From Bactericera cockerelli (taxonomy: Eukaryota > Arthropoda > Insecta > Hemiptera > Triozidae), in assembly GCA_024516035.1 (NCBI GenBank), contig CM044964.1:15207575-15271574 (forward strand): a stretch of 64,000 bases of DNA, given 5' to 3'. Each line of letters starts with the position of its first letter. Within the stretch, counting starts at the first letter, position 1. The translations under genes and the position numbers were made by a program. Under the pieces are notes generated by a model. It saw nothing but the letters and a program-made list of their open reading frames with translations, did no database searches and was not told the origin of the DNA. Shown one piece after another: positions 47,001 through 56,100 of this stretch.

Positions 47001-48307
47001 AAATAAATAAATAAATAATGTTTAACATTATCTGTACCATTTCAGAGTGGCACCTGTACGCTGCGGGAAGCCATCATCATTGGCTCTGTGGTGTCCAAGA
47101 ATTCCATCCCTATGCTGCACTCCGCCGCTGCGCTGCTCAAGATTGCCGAGATGGAATACAACGGAGCCAACTCAATATTCCTGCGCATTCTACTTGACAA
47201 GAAATATGCGCTACCCTACCGAGTTGTTGACGCTATTGTCTTTCATTTCTTAAGGTGTGTTATTCACCTATTCTGGTTATGGTTCATTGGCCAAAATAAT
47301 ATGGTTCATTGGCAGCAATGTTTCTACACTCCATTTGCTTAAAACTAACTTACTAACTATACACAAACCCAGGCTGGGTTGGGCAGAGAATTTTCAGAAT
47401 CATAGTTTTCTCTACAGCCTAACTCAATTTTCTATTTTAATATAATAATTCCGTGTCTGTGAAATAGGCACAAATACCTACATATATATATCACGGTGGT
47501 GAGAGGATTATATAGATGCCCAGGCTCCTTTCATATCCAATGTCCTATTTATGAAGCATACATACCTATGAAATACATAAGACCTGTTTGACTGCTGGAG
47601 TAATGGGACTAACCTCAGCAGTATACCTTACCTTACCGCATGGTTCTAACAGGCCGCGGGGGCCCAGGACCTATACAAAATAGCCTTCTCCATTGTTCTC
47701 TGTCTTGCGCTGTCTCGGTCCAATTCTGATTTCTGAATGGTTTCTCTCTCAGGTTGTGCCGTCTGTCCCGGTAGCTCAGTGGTAAAGGCGGTACTCTGTG
47801 AATCCAGATGTCGTGGGTTCGAAACCCATCCGGGACATGACAAGTTATCCTCCCACTTGGGATTTTTACCACATAATAATACGTCTTGGGCTTACTGCTG
47901 GAATAATGGGACTTAATAGTCCTAATCGGGCAGTATAAATAAGGCGATATTATTATCTTCTAACGCCATTCTCCCACCAAGGTATATTCTATTCTACAAC
48001 TAGCTTGGTATCCCTTGTATTTCACATTATGTATTTCATAGCTTGGTATGTCTTGTATTTCAGGTTCGAGCGGGAAGAGCGGGAGCTCCCGGTGCTGTGG
48101 CATCAGGCCCTGCTCACCTTCGCCCAGCGCTACAAGCAGGACGTGAGCTCTGAACAGAGGCGCTCCCTGCTGGATCTGCTCCGCGCCAGGTCCCACCCTA
48201 CCCTGACTCCGGAGATCCGGCGGGAGCTGCAGAGCGCCAAGTGTCGGGACGTGGAACTAGACGAGCCCATGGAGGAGCCTGCTCACTCTGAAGTCACCTT
48301 TGTCTGA
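38074..48307 (+). CDS. BYSL: Bystin, complete, seven exons
   Basis: Bystin (yeast Enp1) is a nuclear factor needed for 40S ribosomal subunit maturation. Exons: 38074-38217, 39532-39628, 39908-40174, 40789-40938, 46226-46452, 47046-47254, 48064-48307. All junctions are GT-AG and phases agree, giving 445 residues against 437 in human. The start [16 protein letters not shown] is basic like other bystins. Conserved stretches are [96 protein letters not shown] and [11 protein letters not shown], with stop TGA 48305-48307. Intron 4 (5.3 kb) contains a hAT MITE and a full gypsy retrotransposon; intron 1 has a SINE and a piggyBac-like MITE. Confidence 0.97.
38430..38632 (-). repeat. tRNA-headed SINE, family B, diverged
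   Basis: Reverse-strand copy in bystin intron 1. The head (CAGCTCAGTGGTAAAGGTG) and the GGGACCTAATACTCC end are recognisable but degraded. Confidence 0.75.
38710..38982. mobile_element. piggyBac-like MITE
   Basis: TTAA at both edges (38710-38713, 38979-38982). Inverted ends CACATTGCATGCCA and TGGCACACAATGTG. The interior carries variants of the palindrome GTCACACTCTAGAGTGTGAC. No ORF. In bystin intron 1. Confidence 0.8.
40403..40788 (+). repeat. Tandem duplication covering the bystin exon 4 acceptor region
   Basis: About 194 bp occurs twice in direct order (40403-40596 and 40597-40788). Both copies end in the same pyrimidine-rich TTCTTTTTTGTCCTCA, but only the second is followed by G, giving the working AG acceptor before exon 4. 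The first reads TCAAAAACC. Confidence 0.85.
41352..41956. mobile_element. hAT-type MITE, 605 bp
   Basis: Ends TAGTGATGTAC and GTACATCACTG, flanked by the 8-bp duplication GGTTTACT (41344-41351 and 41957-41964). Inside are several palindromic GGGTAAATACCC motifs near both ends, like clustered transposase-binding sites. It lies 40 bp from the gypsy element. Confidence 0.85.
42005..42177 (-). repeat. 3' LTR of the gypsy element
   Basis: 173 bp, in element sense TGTGGTGAAATT...TTCTACA. Just inside it the sense strand reads ACAGGGTGAT, the candidate polypurine tract. Confidence 0.95.
42190..45804 (-). CDS. Single Gag-Pol polyprotein of the gypsy element
   Basis: A single frame of 1204 codons. 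The likely Gag start is Met19 rather than Met1. Order: capsid-like region (to ~210); two zinc knuckles CX2CX4HX4C-like starting CFFCGK and CTNCNK (221-254); protease DTGSS (310-314); reverse transcriptase with YLDD (580-583); RNase H with ETDAS (721-725); integrase with HHCC (H851, H856, C885, C888) and catalytic D915, D973, E1009. All key residues are present and no stop or frameshift was found. Gag and Pol share one frame, so no ribosomal shift is needed. The clade within Ty3/gypsy is uncertain. Confidence 0.95.
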   Translation of the reverse strand: MFQFSFLPPNSSSPAPTKMDKYLRPERFDVEPTSSSADKEWTHWKKTFENFLSHVKDAKAEDKLQLLTNYIAPNVFTLLDGNTTYDAAIQALETLYVKPKNVIYARHCLASRQQNAGETVDQYLQALEQLSKDCKFTSVSAIEHKNEYIRDTFIGGLSSSHIRQRLLENTTLTLEQAFDQARSLELAQHHSATYVAQASYTEVASTQPHTDTVASSSGKPCFFCGKSWHSRTACPAKEAECTNCNKLGHYARVCRSKKQLRKTTATTNHDYTAIINKKIEPATTAASPNSLNKSITPIRVNDILLNGLVDTGSSLSFINEALVKKCRLKILPYEGSISMANSSLCTQIKGQCKVDLKVAEHSYNNIYLLIMKNLCSDVIIGHDVLNNHSTLEIAFDGSNPPLKICNLATLKVKPVSLFTNLTENCKPIITKSRKYSKEDSEFIDTEIEKLLEEEIIEPSNSSWRAQAFVVRDGRHKPRMVIDYSRTINQFTQLDAYPLPRIDVIISKVSQNEVFSVIDLKSAYHQVPILDSEKQFTAFEAAGKLYHFRRIPFGVTNGVAAFQRTIDYIVEAESLEKTYPYLDDVTICGKTIEEHNKNLEKFFSAVEKYDLTINKEKSKFSMKSISLLGYTISNKTIKPDAERLKPLLELPLPHDVSALQRAIGMFSYYSKWIPKFSEKIKPLLQVKPPLNYEAINMFKSLKEEICRASTGAIVDEAPFTVETDASQFAIAATLSQMGRPVAFFSRTLNKAEQNHSSIEKEAYAIVESVRHWRHYLMGKPFKVITDQKSVSFMFEQKHNSKIKNEKIMRWRLELSCYKFDIVYRPGKENAPADTLSRITASINSKPNLKEIHNSLCHPGITRMVHWIRAKNLPFSVEEIKEMIEACDTCSQLKPRFFKHQGQLIKATSPFERLNLDFKGPLPTNSRNKYILTVVDEYSRFPFAFPCADVTSQTVIKHLQSIIKMFGIPAYIHSDRGAAFMSAELKSFLTQNGIATSRTTPYNPRGNGQCERYNGIIWKTVMLALKTRNMNTNQWEIVIDSALHAIRSLLCTATNETPHERMFNHPRRTYYGNSMPAWLTKPGPVLLKKFNQKSKYDPLVDEVELLEANLEYAHVRLPDGRETTVSTRNLAPAGEKENAISNQEDIEVQTPEVVANEEAEIGEQEVLPPIEERIIQTPERNIQDAPARPRRERRRPIYLQDYITDF
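45815..45826 (-). other. Candidate self-priming primer-binding site
   Basis: One base inside the 5' LTR the sense strand reads TTTATTCAACAG instead of a TGG-starting site matching a tRNA 3' end. It is perfectly complementary over 12 nt to CTGTTGAATAAA within the LTR. This is the arrangement of Tf1/sushi-type elements, in which the RNA 5' end primes reverse transcription. Inference from sequence only. Confidence 0.55.
45828..46000 (-). repeat. 5' LTR of the gypsy element
   Basis: Matches the other LTR throughout by eye. The sense strand contains CTGTTGAATAAA (45889 down to 45878), which includes an AATAAA polyadenylation signal and is complementary to the sequence just inside the LTR. Confidence 0.95.
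46875..47015 (+). repeat. Repeat R copy in bystin intron 5
   Basis: GTTAGGACATATATTATG through CCTAATAAAGTGTAAATAAA with an AAAT tail, ending 31 bp before exon 6. Confidence 0.7.
47758..47960 (+). repeat. tRNA-headed SINE, family B, best forward copy
   Basis: Head GTCCCGGTAGCTCAGTGG, B box GGGTTCGAAACCC, body GACAAGTTATCCTCCCA through CTTAATAGTCCTAATCGGGC, and tail AAGGCGATATTATTAT. In bystin intron 6, about 100 bp before exon 7. Confidence 0.9.
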
Positions 48308-50554
48308 GTTTCAGAACAGGCGCGGCCGGTGGGAAAATGTTTTGGTGGGTTTCTGCCACATAAACTGAACTAAAATGGTATTTATAGAGTAGCTCTTTCA
48401 GTATCTGAAGAGTTGGAGTTCGTTTACCATGCCAATCATAATAATTAAGCATTAACTTTACCTGTACGAGCTGGGACTTGAGAAAATTGTGTCTTTTTCT
48501 TTTGTGTCTGGGGGTGCTGCAGTTCCACAGCTCCTTAACACCGGCCGCGCCTGTTTAAGAAGAATCTTTTAGATTTCGATACATCAGGCGATTAATATCA
48601 AAAACAAGTAATAAATGGCAGCAAAAGCATGCTAGATCTAATGGAATAATACTAATAATATCGCCTTATTTATACTGCCCGATTAGGACTATTTAGTCCC
48701 ATTATTCCTGCAGTAAGCCCAAGACATATTATTATGTGGTAAAAATCCCAAATGGGAAGATAACTTGTCATGTCCCGGCTGGGTTTCGAACCCACGACCT
48801 CTGGAATCTCTGGATTCACAGAGTGCCGCCTTTGCCACTGAGCTACCGGGACAGACAGCTAATGGAATACTCAAGTAAAGTAATTAAGTTCATGAGCTTA
48901 AAAGGACTTGCATGTTATTGGTGTCTGTTTTGTTATGAAATCCATATGTGATAAACATAGCAAACCATGTTGTGCTGGGATTGGAGACCTTAGCAAGTAG
49001 TCATTATGAGTGAGACTTTGAATTGCTGGGTAGTTCAAACAAGAATTTGTGATTGCACTCATGAAATTTCTGCCTATTTAATACAAACATAAGACAAATT
49101 TGACAAAACAGTTTGCACCTTAGATTTTATGAACCATAGCTCCAAACTTCTGAGGTAGAAGTATCTTTCGTCTGGTATGGTAACTAGGAGATCTCTTTTT
49201 GAAGTATTAACAGCTAAGTTACTCTCTTGGCTGATGAGGTCTCACAAACAGTAGAGCTTGGTTTGTATTCAGCCATATCAGTTAATTTTTTCCCCTTTCA
49301 TGGTGCTACCCTCTCTATTAGAAATAACCTTTGTCTGAGAGGGGTTTAAAATTGACTCAATAGTTCTCATTTATTTATTTTTAACTAAAATTCAAAAACT
49401 GTACACAGGAAACTATGATGTTTTAAAATTAACAATTATTATTATTAAAAAAAAAAAAAAAAAAAAAAAACAAAGTATGGTCCATCAACAGTAGATCACT
49501 GGTAATATAGCCCCATCTTCATAAGGTAGACTCCTCACAAATTTTCTGCTACCTCTTTCAATTTTAAAATAGGTTGGTGATTTTTCTGGGGTTTTAGGGT
49601 ACTTGATAACTCAATGGAATGTTTTGATCAAATTTCTATTGAAAAAACATCATCAACTGCAAGGCTTAGATAGATAGATATTTATTTACTGTTCATTTGA
49701 TACAGCCTTATATGGAACATGGTCATCACATAACAATGAAAATTAAAAACTAGAGGCTTGGTGGTAACTTACTCTTGAACATATTTAACTAAAATGAATA
49801 AATAAGACAATTTTTTTAATAGCATAATAACATTTATATTTTATCACAAAAATTAAAAATAATTTGTGTACATCTGAGATGATTGTTGAAAACAAAAGTG
49901 TTATAGATATGTATAATTACTATACAAAATAATACAGTCAAATATTGTAAATAGTTTTATAAACTAATACTTTGAAAATAAAGATTGTCAATGTTATTCT
50001 TCAAGAAAATTTCCAAATATACCCTAACACTTTATTGTCAAATTTCTTAGTTTCTTATTACCTGTAAGATATAGAAAGAATTGTAATAGATCATTTTTTT
50101 TTTCCTTCAAAATTGAGCCAATAACATTTCTGAACTAATTAGACTTTCTTGATTACAAAAAAGTGATTTTTATCAAAAATCTGTAGTCCAATCACTTGAC
50201 ACTCAATTTGCTTTGAGGGTTGTTCAAGAATATGGGCCTAAGGCCCAAATTAATGAACACTGCTGTGGTGGACACTGTTACTATAGTATCTGATTTCAGT
50301 TATGTGATTGGCTGTTACCATGCTAATAATAACAATCTGCTTTAGCATTGTTCAGTATTTTGAGCCTAATAAGTACTTAGAAAATCAAGTCAAGATAAAA
50401 ACAGTAGAGAGGATTAAAATTACAATCAATATATAAATAGTAAAATTGCCAATTATAGTGTTTAAATGAGTGAAATCAATAATCAAGTGATTTTTGCATA
50501 ATAGTTATTATCACTGAATTTTTTACTTTCTTGTGAAATTCATAAAAACTACCA
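48308..50554. other. Convergent 3' region between BYSL and DET1
   Basis: Contains both 3' UTRs, a family B SINE (48654-48857, minus), a long A homopolymer (49445-49470) and AT-rich DNA. No further exon was recognised. Confidence 0.7.
48654..48857 (-). repeat. tRNA-headed SINE, family B
   Basis: Nearly intact reverse-strand copy with head CTGTCCCGGTAGCTCAGTGG and an ATATTATT tail. It lies just downstream of the bystin stop. Confidence 0.9.
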
Positions 50555-52309
50555 TCAGCTACTGAGGTTATCCCAGAACCTCTCAGATGGTTCTTTACTA
50601 TTTGCTTTGTCCTTAGAGAAAAGAGCAGGGTCATGACGCAAATGAAAATTGACAACATAGTCAGCATTAGTACGCTGAACACTTATAACAAATGGGTCAG
50701 TGGGATGGAATGTAAATGCTACTAGACGCCGCTGAGAGGGAGAAACAATACAAGGTTTGACACCAGGATGAATTTGAAACTTTAACAGGCCAGACTCCCT
50801 TGAGAAAAATCTGATGCCATGTTCACCACAGGGCTTTGGTCTTTCAAGAGCTGAGATCCACTTGTCATCATAACTAAACAATGAGTAGTCCAGGTAGGGG
50901 CTGCAACAGTAGCTCTGGGCACTGATGGGCAACTGAGTCAGAAGTCTTTTAGTAGCTTCACAATGTCCACCAAACTTAGCAGAGATTATTGTACTTTTGA
51001 ACCTTTGAAGATTGGCTTTTGCATAGATGTTGTTACTAGGTGAGCAAACAAATTCTGGTGCATGAGGCAGACGTGCATTACGGAAACAATCAGTGAAGTG
51101 TTCAAAAAGTTGAACAAGAGCTTCAGAAGTATTTTCATAGACTGCCAACACTTCAGTTGTAACCATATTGTAAAACACAAAGAAGTAATGTTGAGAATAT
51201 ACAGACTCTGTTGTTTTAAAAGTGACAACATTTTCAGATGCATATTTTAGAAGTAAATGATTTTCATCTAATAACTGCATTTTCCACAATCTAACATTTT
51301 TGTACTCTTCAAAAAACTTGTAAAATTTCCTCAATTCATACCGCTGATTTCTACTTGAGTTGGCTTGCTTGAACATAGCTACAAGAACTCTGTGCTTTAG
51401 TGAATTGATGAATGGCTCTCTAAATGGTCTATAACTTGGATTTGTACTATTACTCAGAATGTAGTTGTCATCTTCATAGCAATATCTACCAACAGATCTA
51501 ACTTCTACAAACAAGCCATCAACAATTTGAAAGATGTGAATATTTTGATGTTGTAAAGACAGAATAGCCAGTGTGTCTTTGTAAAGGTACAGTCCTTGAT
51601 TATGAGAGAGCATAATCTTATCAACCTTGAATTGTTTTGTGTCTGTTAATTTTCCATTAGTGATGTCTATCAGATGAATAGAATAATCCTCAAGCTGGGA
51701 TCTAGTACTTGGGGTGACACTTTCATTGTTGGTGTATATTTCATAAAAGTGTGGCCGTAGATCATCTGGGATCATAGCAGCGGAGCCAACTATTATGTAC
51801 TTTCCATTGTCAGTGACTAAGCTACATTCTCTGTTCAATAATTCATTTCCTTGCACCACATTGATCACATGTTTTAATCTGAATAGTGTGTTGAATATTT
51901 GATTCCTGATTGCCTCATCAGATGGACTTGAATCTACTATGTATTCTTTGGATATATTCCTAAGCAGTGTTTCACATTGGTTGACACCACAGTATTCATA
52001 GATTTCTACTGAGGTCTGATCTGCACTGAATGCTATGAAATATTTTCCATTGGGTGTAAACTTGCGCAAGTAGCAGGAGGGTTTAGGAATGTTTGCAATG
52101 GTAACATTGGGAAACACAGTCTGATAAAAGATTTTTGTACTAGATAGCAGACCCAATTCTTGGGACCTCAGTTTGTGTATTATGTTTTGACTTGAAATCT
52201 TTCTGACACTGATTCCTTCACAATGAATGACAGGCGGATCTGAAGACAAGGGAGAGTCATTCATTGCCATATCTTCTCCTTTGGAAATAGTGATTGATGG
52301 GTCATTCAT
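50555..52309 (-). CDS. DET1: DET1 homologue, single exon
   Basis: DET1 (De-etiolated 1; abo in Drosophila) binds DDB1 and DDA1 and, with COP1, forms a CUL4-based ubiquitin ligase that degrades factors such as c-Jun. The 584-residue product is uninterrupted, against 550 in human. Conserved parts: LRKFTPNGKYFIAFSADQTS, EIYEY, NRECSLVTDNGKYIIVGSAA, ESVTPSTRSQLEDYSIHLID, HNQGLYLYKDTLAILS, WKMQLLDENHLLLKY, YNMVTTEVLAVYENTSE, LPISAQSYCCSPYLDYSLFS and SVQRTNADYVVNFHLRH. It has about 30 extra residues at the N-terminus and about 25 at the C-terminus. The first Met is chosen, but Met14 is also possible. It is divergent from DCAF10. Confidence 0.96.
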   Translation of the reverse strand: MNDPSITISKGEDMAMNDSPLSSDPPVIHCEGISVRKISSQNIIHKLRSQELGLLSSTKIFYQTVFPNVTIANIPKPSCYLRKFTPNGKYFIAFSADQTSVEIYEYCGVNQCETLLRNISKEYIVDSSPSDEAIRNQIFNTLFRLKHVINVVQGNELLNRECSLVTDNGKYIIVGSAAMIPDDLRPHFYEIYTNNESVTPSTRSQLEDYSIHLIDITNGKLTDTKQFKVDKIMLSHNQGLYLYKDTLAILSLQHQNIHIFQIVDGLFVEVRSVGRYCYEDDNYILSNSTNPSYRPFREPFINSLKHRVLVAMFKQANSSRNQRYELRKFYKFFEEYKNVRLWKMQLLDENHLLLKYASENVVTFKTTESVYSQHYFFVFYNMVTTEVLAVYENTSEALVQLFEHFTDCFRNARLPHAPEFVCSPSNNIYAKANLQRFKSTIISAKFGGHCEATKRLLTQLPISAQSYCCSPYLDYSLFSYDDKWISALERPKPCGEHGIRFFSRESGLLKFQIHPGVKPCIVSPSQRRLVAFTFHPTDPFVISVQRTNADYVVNFHLRHDPALFSKDKANSKEPSERFWDNLSS

Positions 52310-53117
52310 TTTTATTCTATTGTCTTTTTATTTTTATCTGATTTTAGTACCAGCAGAAATAAAACATGTTCTCAGTGATTACAGCCAAATGTTGACATTT
52401 CATAGGCATCAGTAGTTAGGTAGCTAACAATTGAAAAAACACCTTGATGTAATATGTTACTATCTATTTTTTAATCATCATCAAAATAGCAATGTTGAAT
52501 GCTGGTTCATGGACTGAAGACTTGAAGGACAAATAAATAATGTATTCTACTTACAGCCAGAAAAATCTTGTGACCTAAGTATCTTCATAAACATGGTGTA
52601 CACTCAGAAAGTCAATGAGGACTTGGGGATTTGCAGATTGCAGATATAAGTTGATAAAAAATATGTAGGTACTAGAAGGACAAGAAAAAGAATGATTTAT
52701 TTTCTATCTAAATTTGAAATTTACCGCTTATATACGTATAGATAGATATGTTATATCAGTGACGTCACACAGACAAAAATTTCTCATTCGATCGTATACC
52801 GCGAAATTTCGAAATTATTCCAAAAATGAAGAACTAGAAAACTTCTTTACAACTTTTTTTTTGAAACTTTGGATAGTTCAATTCCCAATTCGGGCTGGGT
52901 GAGGTTAATCTGTGAATTTCCTGCAAACGAAAGGTGAAATCCTCGTCCTAATGACCTCGGCTGTTAGAAAGACGTTAAGCGAAAGAATCAAGCAAATTTA
53001 TATTTTTTTTGGCAATTTGACTGCATCTGTGACTGAAGACTGAAGGCAAAAAGTTTTAAAATTAAATCTGATTTATTGTAACTACATATTAATTATTCTT
53101 TAGATCTATTTTCAGCC
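52310..53117. promoter_or_regulatory. Bidirectional promoter interval, DET1 and DCAF10
   Basis: 808 bp separate the two start codons. A perfect cAMP response element TGACGTCA lies at 52760-52767, roughly central. A 5S-SINE body fragment (about 52880-52985, plus) occupies the DCAF10 side. No TATA box was assigned. Confidence 0.55.
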
Positions 53118-56100
53118 ATGTCAGATCCAAACACCCCAGGTTCTTCAAGACCATGGAATCCCAAGAGTAATAAAAGAAATTTCAATTTATCAGTAAGTTA
53201 ATAAAAATCACCCCTCACTTGAGGACAGTGTCTTGATAGAGAACTATTATTGTCTTGCTAGAAGACTAAACAGAGCCAACCCTATCAAGCCAGGCTAGCT
53301 TGCAGTTACCCAAGGGTTTAATGTCTTTCAAAGAAAAAACCCAAGTTCTCATGATAGTTGATCACACAAAGAAATATGTGGTTCAGAAGGAGCCAACTTT
53401 TCTTTTGACTTTGACTGGAGACCATCAGTCCCACAACAACAACAAAAACCACCCCATATTATAGTAACTATTTGCTTTAAATTGTGATTACATCAGGTCA
53501 ATCGTCACATGAATTTATTTTTTCTATAATTGATCATGATAAGATGAGTTATAAAAAATAACAACTACAATTAGCATTTCATGCATGATGTTGGTTACTA
53601 TGTTATGGTGGGTCCTTCTTTTTAATGTAACATGAACATGTTACATGTAAAAAAAATCACCAGTGTAGATGGGATGGAAGCATGGATGCAAATGGTAAGC
53701 ACAGCAGTCAGCACAGCACTTATGGTACATTACAAAAGTGTGAACACAGCATTATACTAAAAAACAAACACAATAAAACGGTTATGGAAATTTAAATGAG
53801 AAAATTAATTTCTTGCACATTTTAGGTGAATCTGTTCAGATGAAAAAATTGATATGAATGATTTTGAAGTAATCACTTATAAAAATAAAGATTTAAGGCA
53901 TATTTCACTTTCTAATGTGATCAGGAGACTGAATCAGGTGCACAAAATATAAAAAATACACAACAGTTCAATTTTTAGGTTTTTCTTGTTTTCTCAAAAT
54001 TCACAATGTCTATAATAATTTTTCAAACCATAACAGGTACCTATTGAAAAAATTGAACCTATGTGTATTTTTTCACATATTTTTTTCATATGATTTTGCA
54101 ATTAGAAGGTGAAATATTCCCCATTTTGGACTAAAATCACAACATTCTGTCATGTAATCTCTAAATGTTCTATGTATTACCTAACACTGTTTTCCTTTTC
54201 TCACACATTTGCAGCCGAGTGAGCCAACAGTAATGGAGTCACTGGTGAAAACTTACTCTCTCAAACGTTCTTTCAAAGCATTCAATGATTCCTGGCTATA
54301 TGAGAGAGAACTGGGAATGAGAAGGAAAATAGGTACCCAGAATCAATTACAGAAGTCTCTATACTCAGCTCTCACTCCTATTGCAAAGTGGGGAGACATG
54401 AAGCAAACTGGGGGTATATTCAATTTAGAATTTTCTCAAGATGGGTAAGTTTTTCAGTTCAATTAATTTTTCTTTATCATTAAGCCCATTTGAGATGGGG
54501 GTGATTTAGCATTCATTTGCAGGAAAATTACAAACCTACATTCTCCAGGAAAATCATATTCTCCATCTCAATGGATGTTGTTTAACTTTAGTGATCTTAT
54601 AAGAACTGGTGTACTCAACATGTCATTAGCACTGGCTTCAGTTGAAATTTGTGTATGCTGTTGACTAAGGAAAAAGGCAATTTTACCTTTGGAGTTACAT
54701 AGCCCCAGGATTCTTTCTGATTAATCTATGTTTGCTTTTGTTGAAACCAGTTCATATTTAGCAGCTAAAGCTTTCACCAATTATGAAATTCTATTTTATT
54801 ATTATTATTAAATACTTAATTATATATAAAAGACATATGTATAGTACAAATAATTATTATAACAATGAAAAAATGGAATCAATATATACAATAAAAAGGA
54901 AAAAGAATAGAAAAATATATATAAAACATAATTATGTCCTAACTATGGAAATTTTGATGAATGACATAAGCTGACATTTATATTACCAATCACAAGAAGA
55001 CAAGTTCTTTAAAAATATTGATAAATAACAATCAGATATTTATTCCTTTCTACATTTTTAAGATATTGTATTTACTTGTCCATATTTCTTCTTTTCCTAG
55101 ATCTCTATTAGTGGCAGCTTGTGAAAAGAAATGTGTCTACATGTTTGATCCTCTCAGTAAAGCAGTCATAGGTTCCATTCCTGATGCACACACAGACTGT
55201 GTCAACTATGTTAGGTGTGTATATGTTATGTTTTGAAATGTGTCTACACGATTATATCAAAATGGGTTTTTTACTCTTCATTCACTGGAAATTTACCAAC
55301 CAGCTACCCACATTAACTTCACCTAGCCTGTGTTGGACTAGGAATAGTCAGCAGCTACTTCTAATTTGAATGGTAACCCAGTCCTAACTTCACTGACAAT
55401 TGCTTAACATATTCTGTGGAATAATGAACACTGTTGTATTCAACATGCCATAATGTGTATTTATGTACATCAACTTATAATAATAATAATAATAGCGCCT
55501 TATTTATACTGCTCGATTAGGACTACTGATTCCCATCATTCCAGCAGTAAGCCCAAGACGTAGTATTATGTGGTCAAAATCCCAAATGTGAAGATAACTT
55601 GTCATGTCCCGGCCGGGGTTCGAACCCGCGACCTCTAGCTTACCAGTCAGACGCCTTGACCTCTGAGCTACTAGGACAGACTACATATTAGTTCAAACTG
55701 ATTTTCAGTGAGAGGGGCCGGGAACGACCAGCATCACAATGGTTCAAATTACAATGGTCATCCATCCAAGTCCTTATAGTGGCAAGCGAGTGCCTAACCG
55801 CTTTGCTCAGTTATTAAGCACTGACTTGCCATGGGGAAGGTCCATGGTTCAATCCCCCGAGACGATATTTACCTAGTCGGATTTTTCAGTCTACACTTTC
55901 TTTTGGAACTTTTTTTCTACCAAGTTTTTCATGGATCTCTTGCGTCTCTCTCAGGTCCCTTTGAAATTTTGTCAGAAATCGTTTCTTTTATTCTGAATTC
56001 ATAAAAAATGTCTAGAAATGGTCAAAAAGTAAAAAAGAATTGACTTAAGTCGGCATTCTGACGCGCGAGACTTTATAGAGACGCGTGATCTAATGCAGGT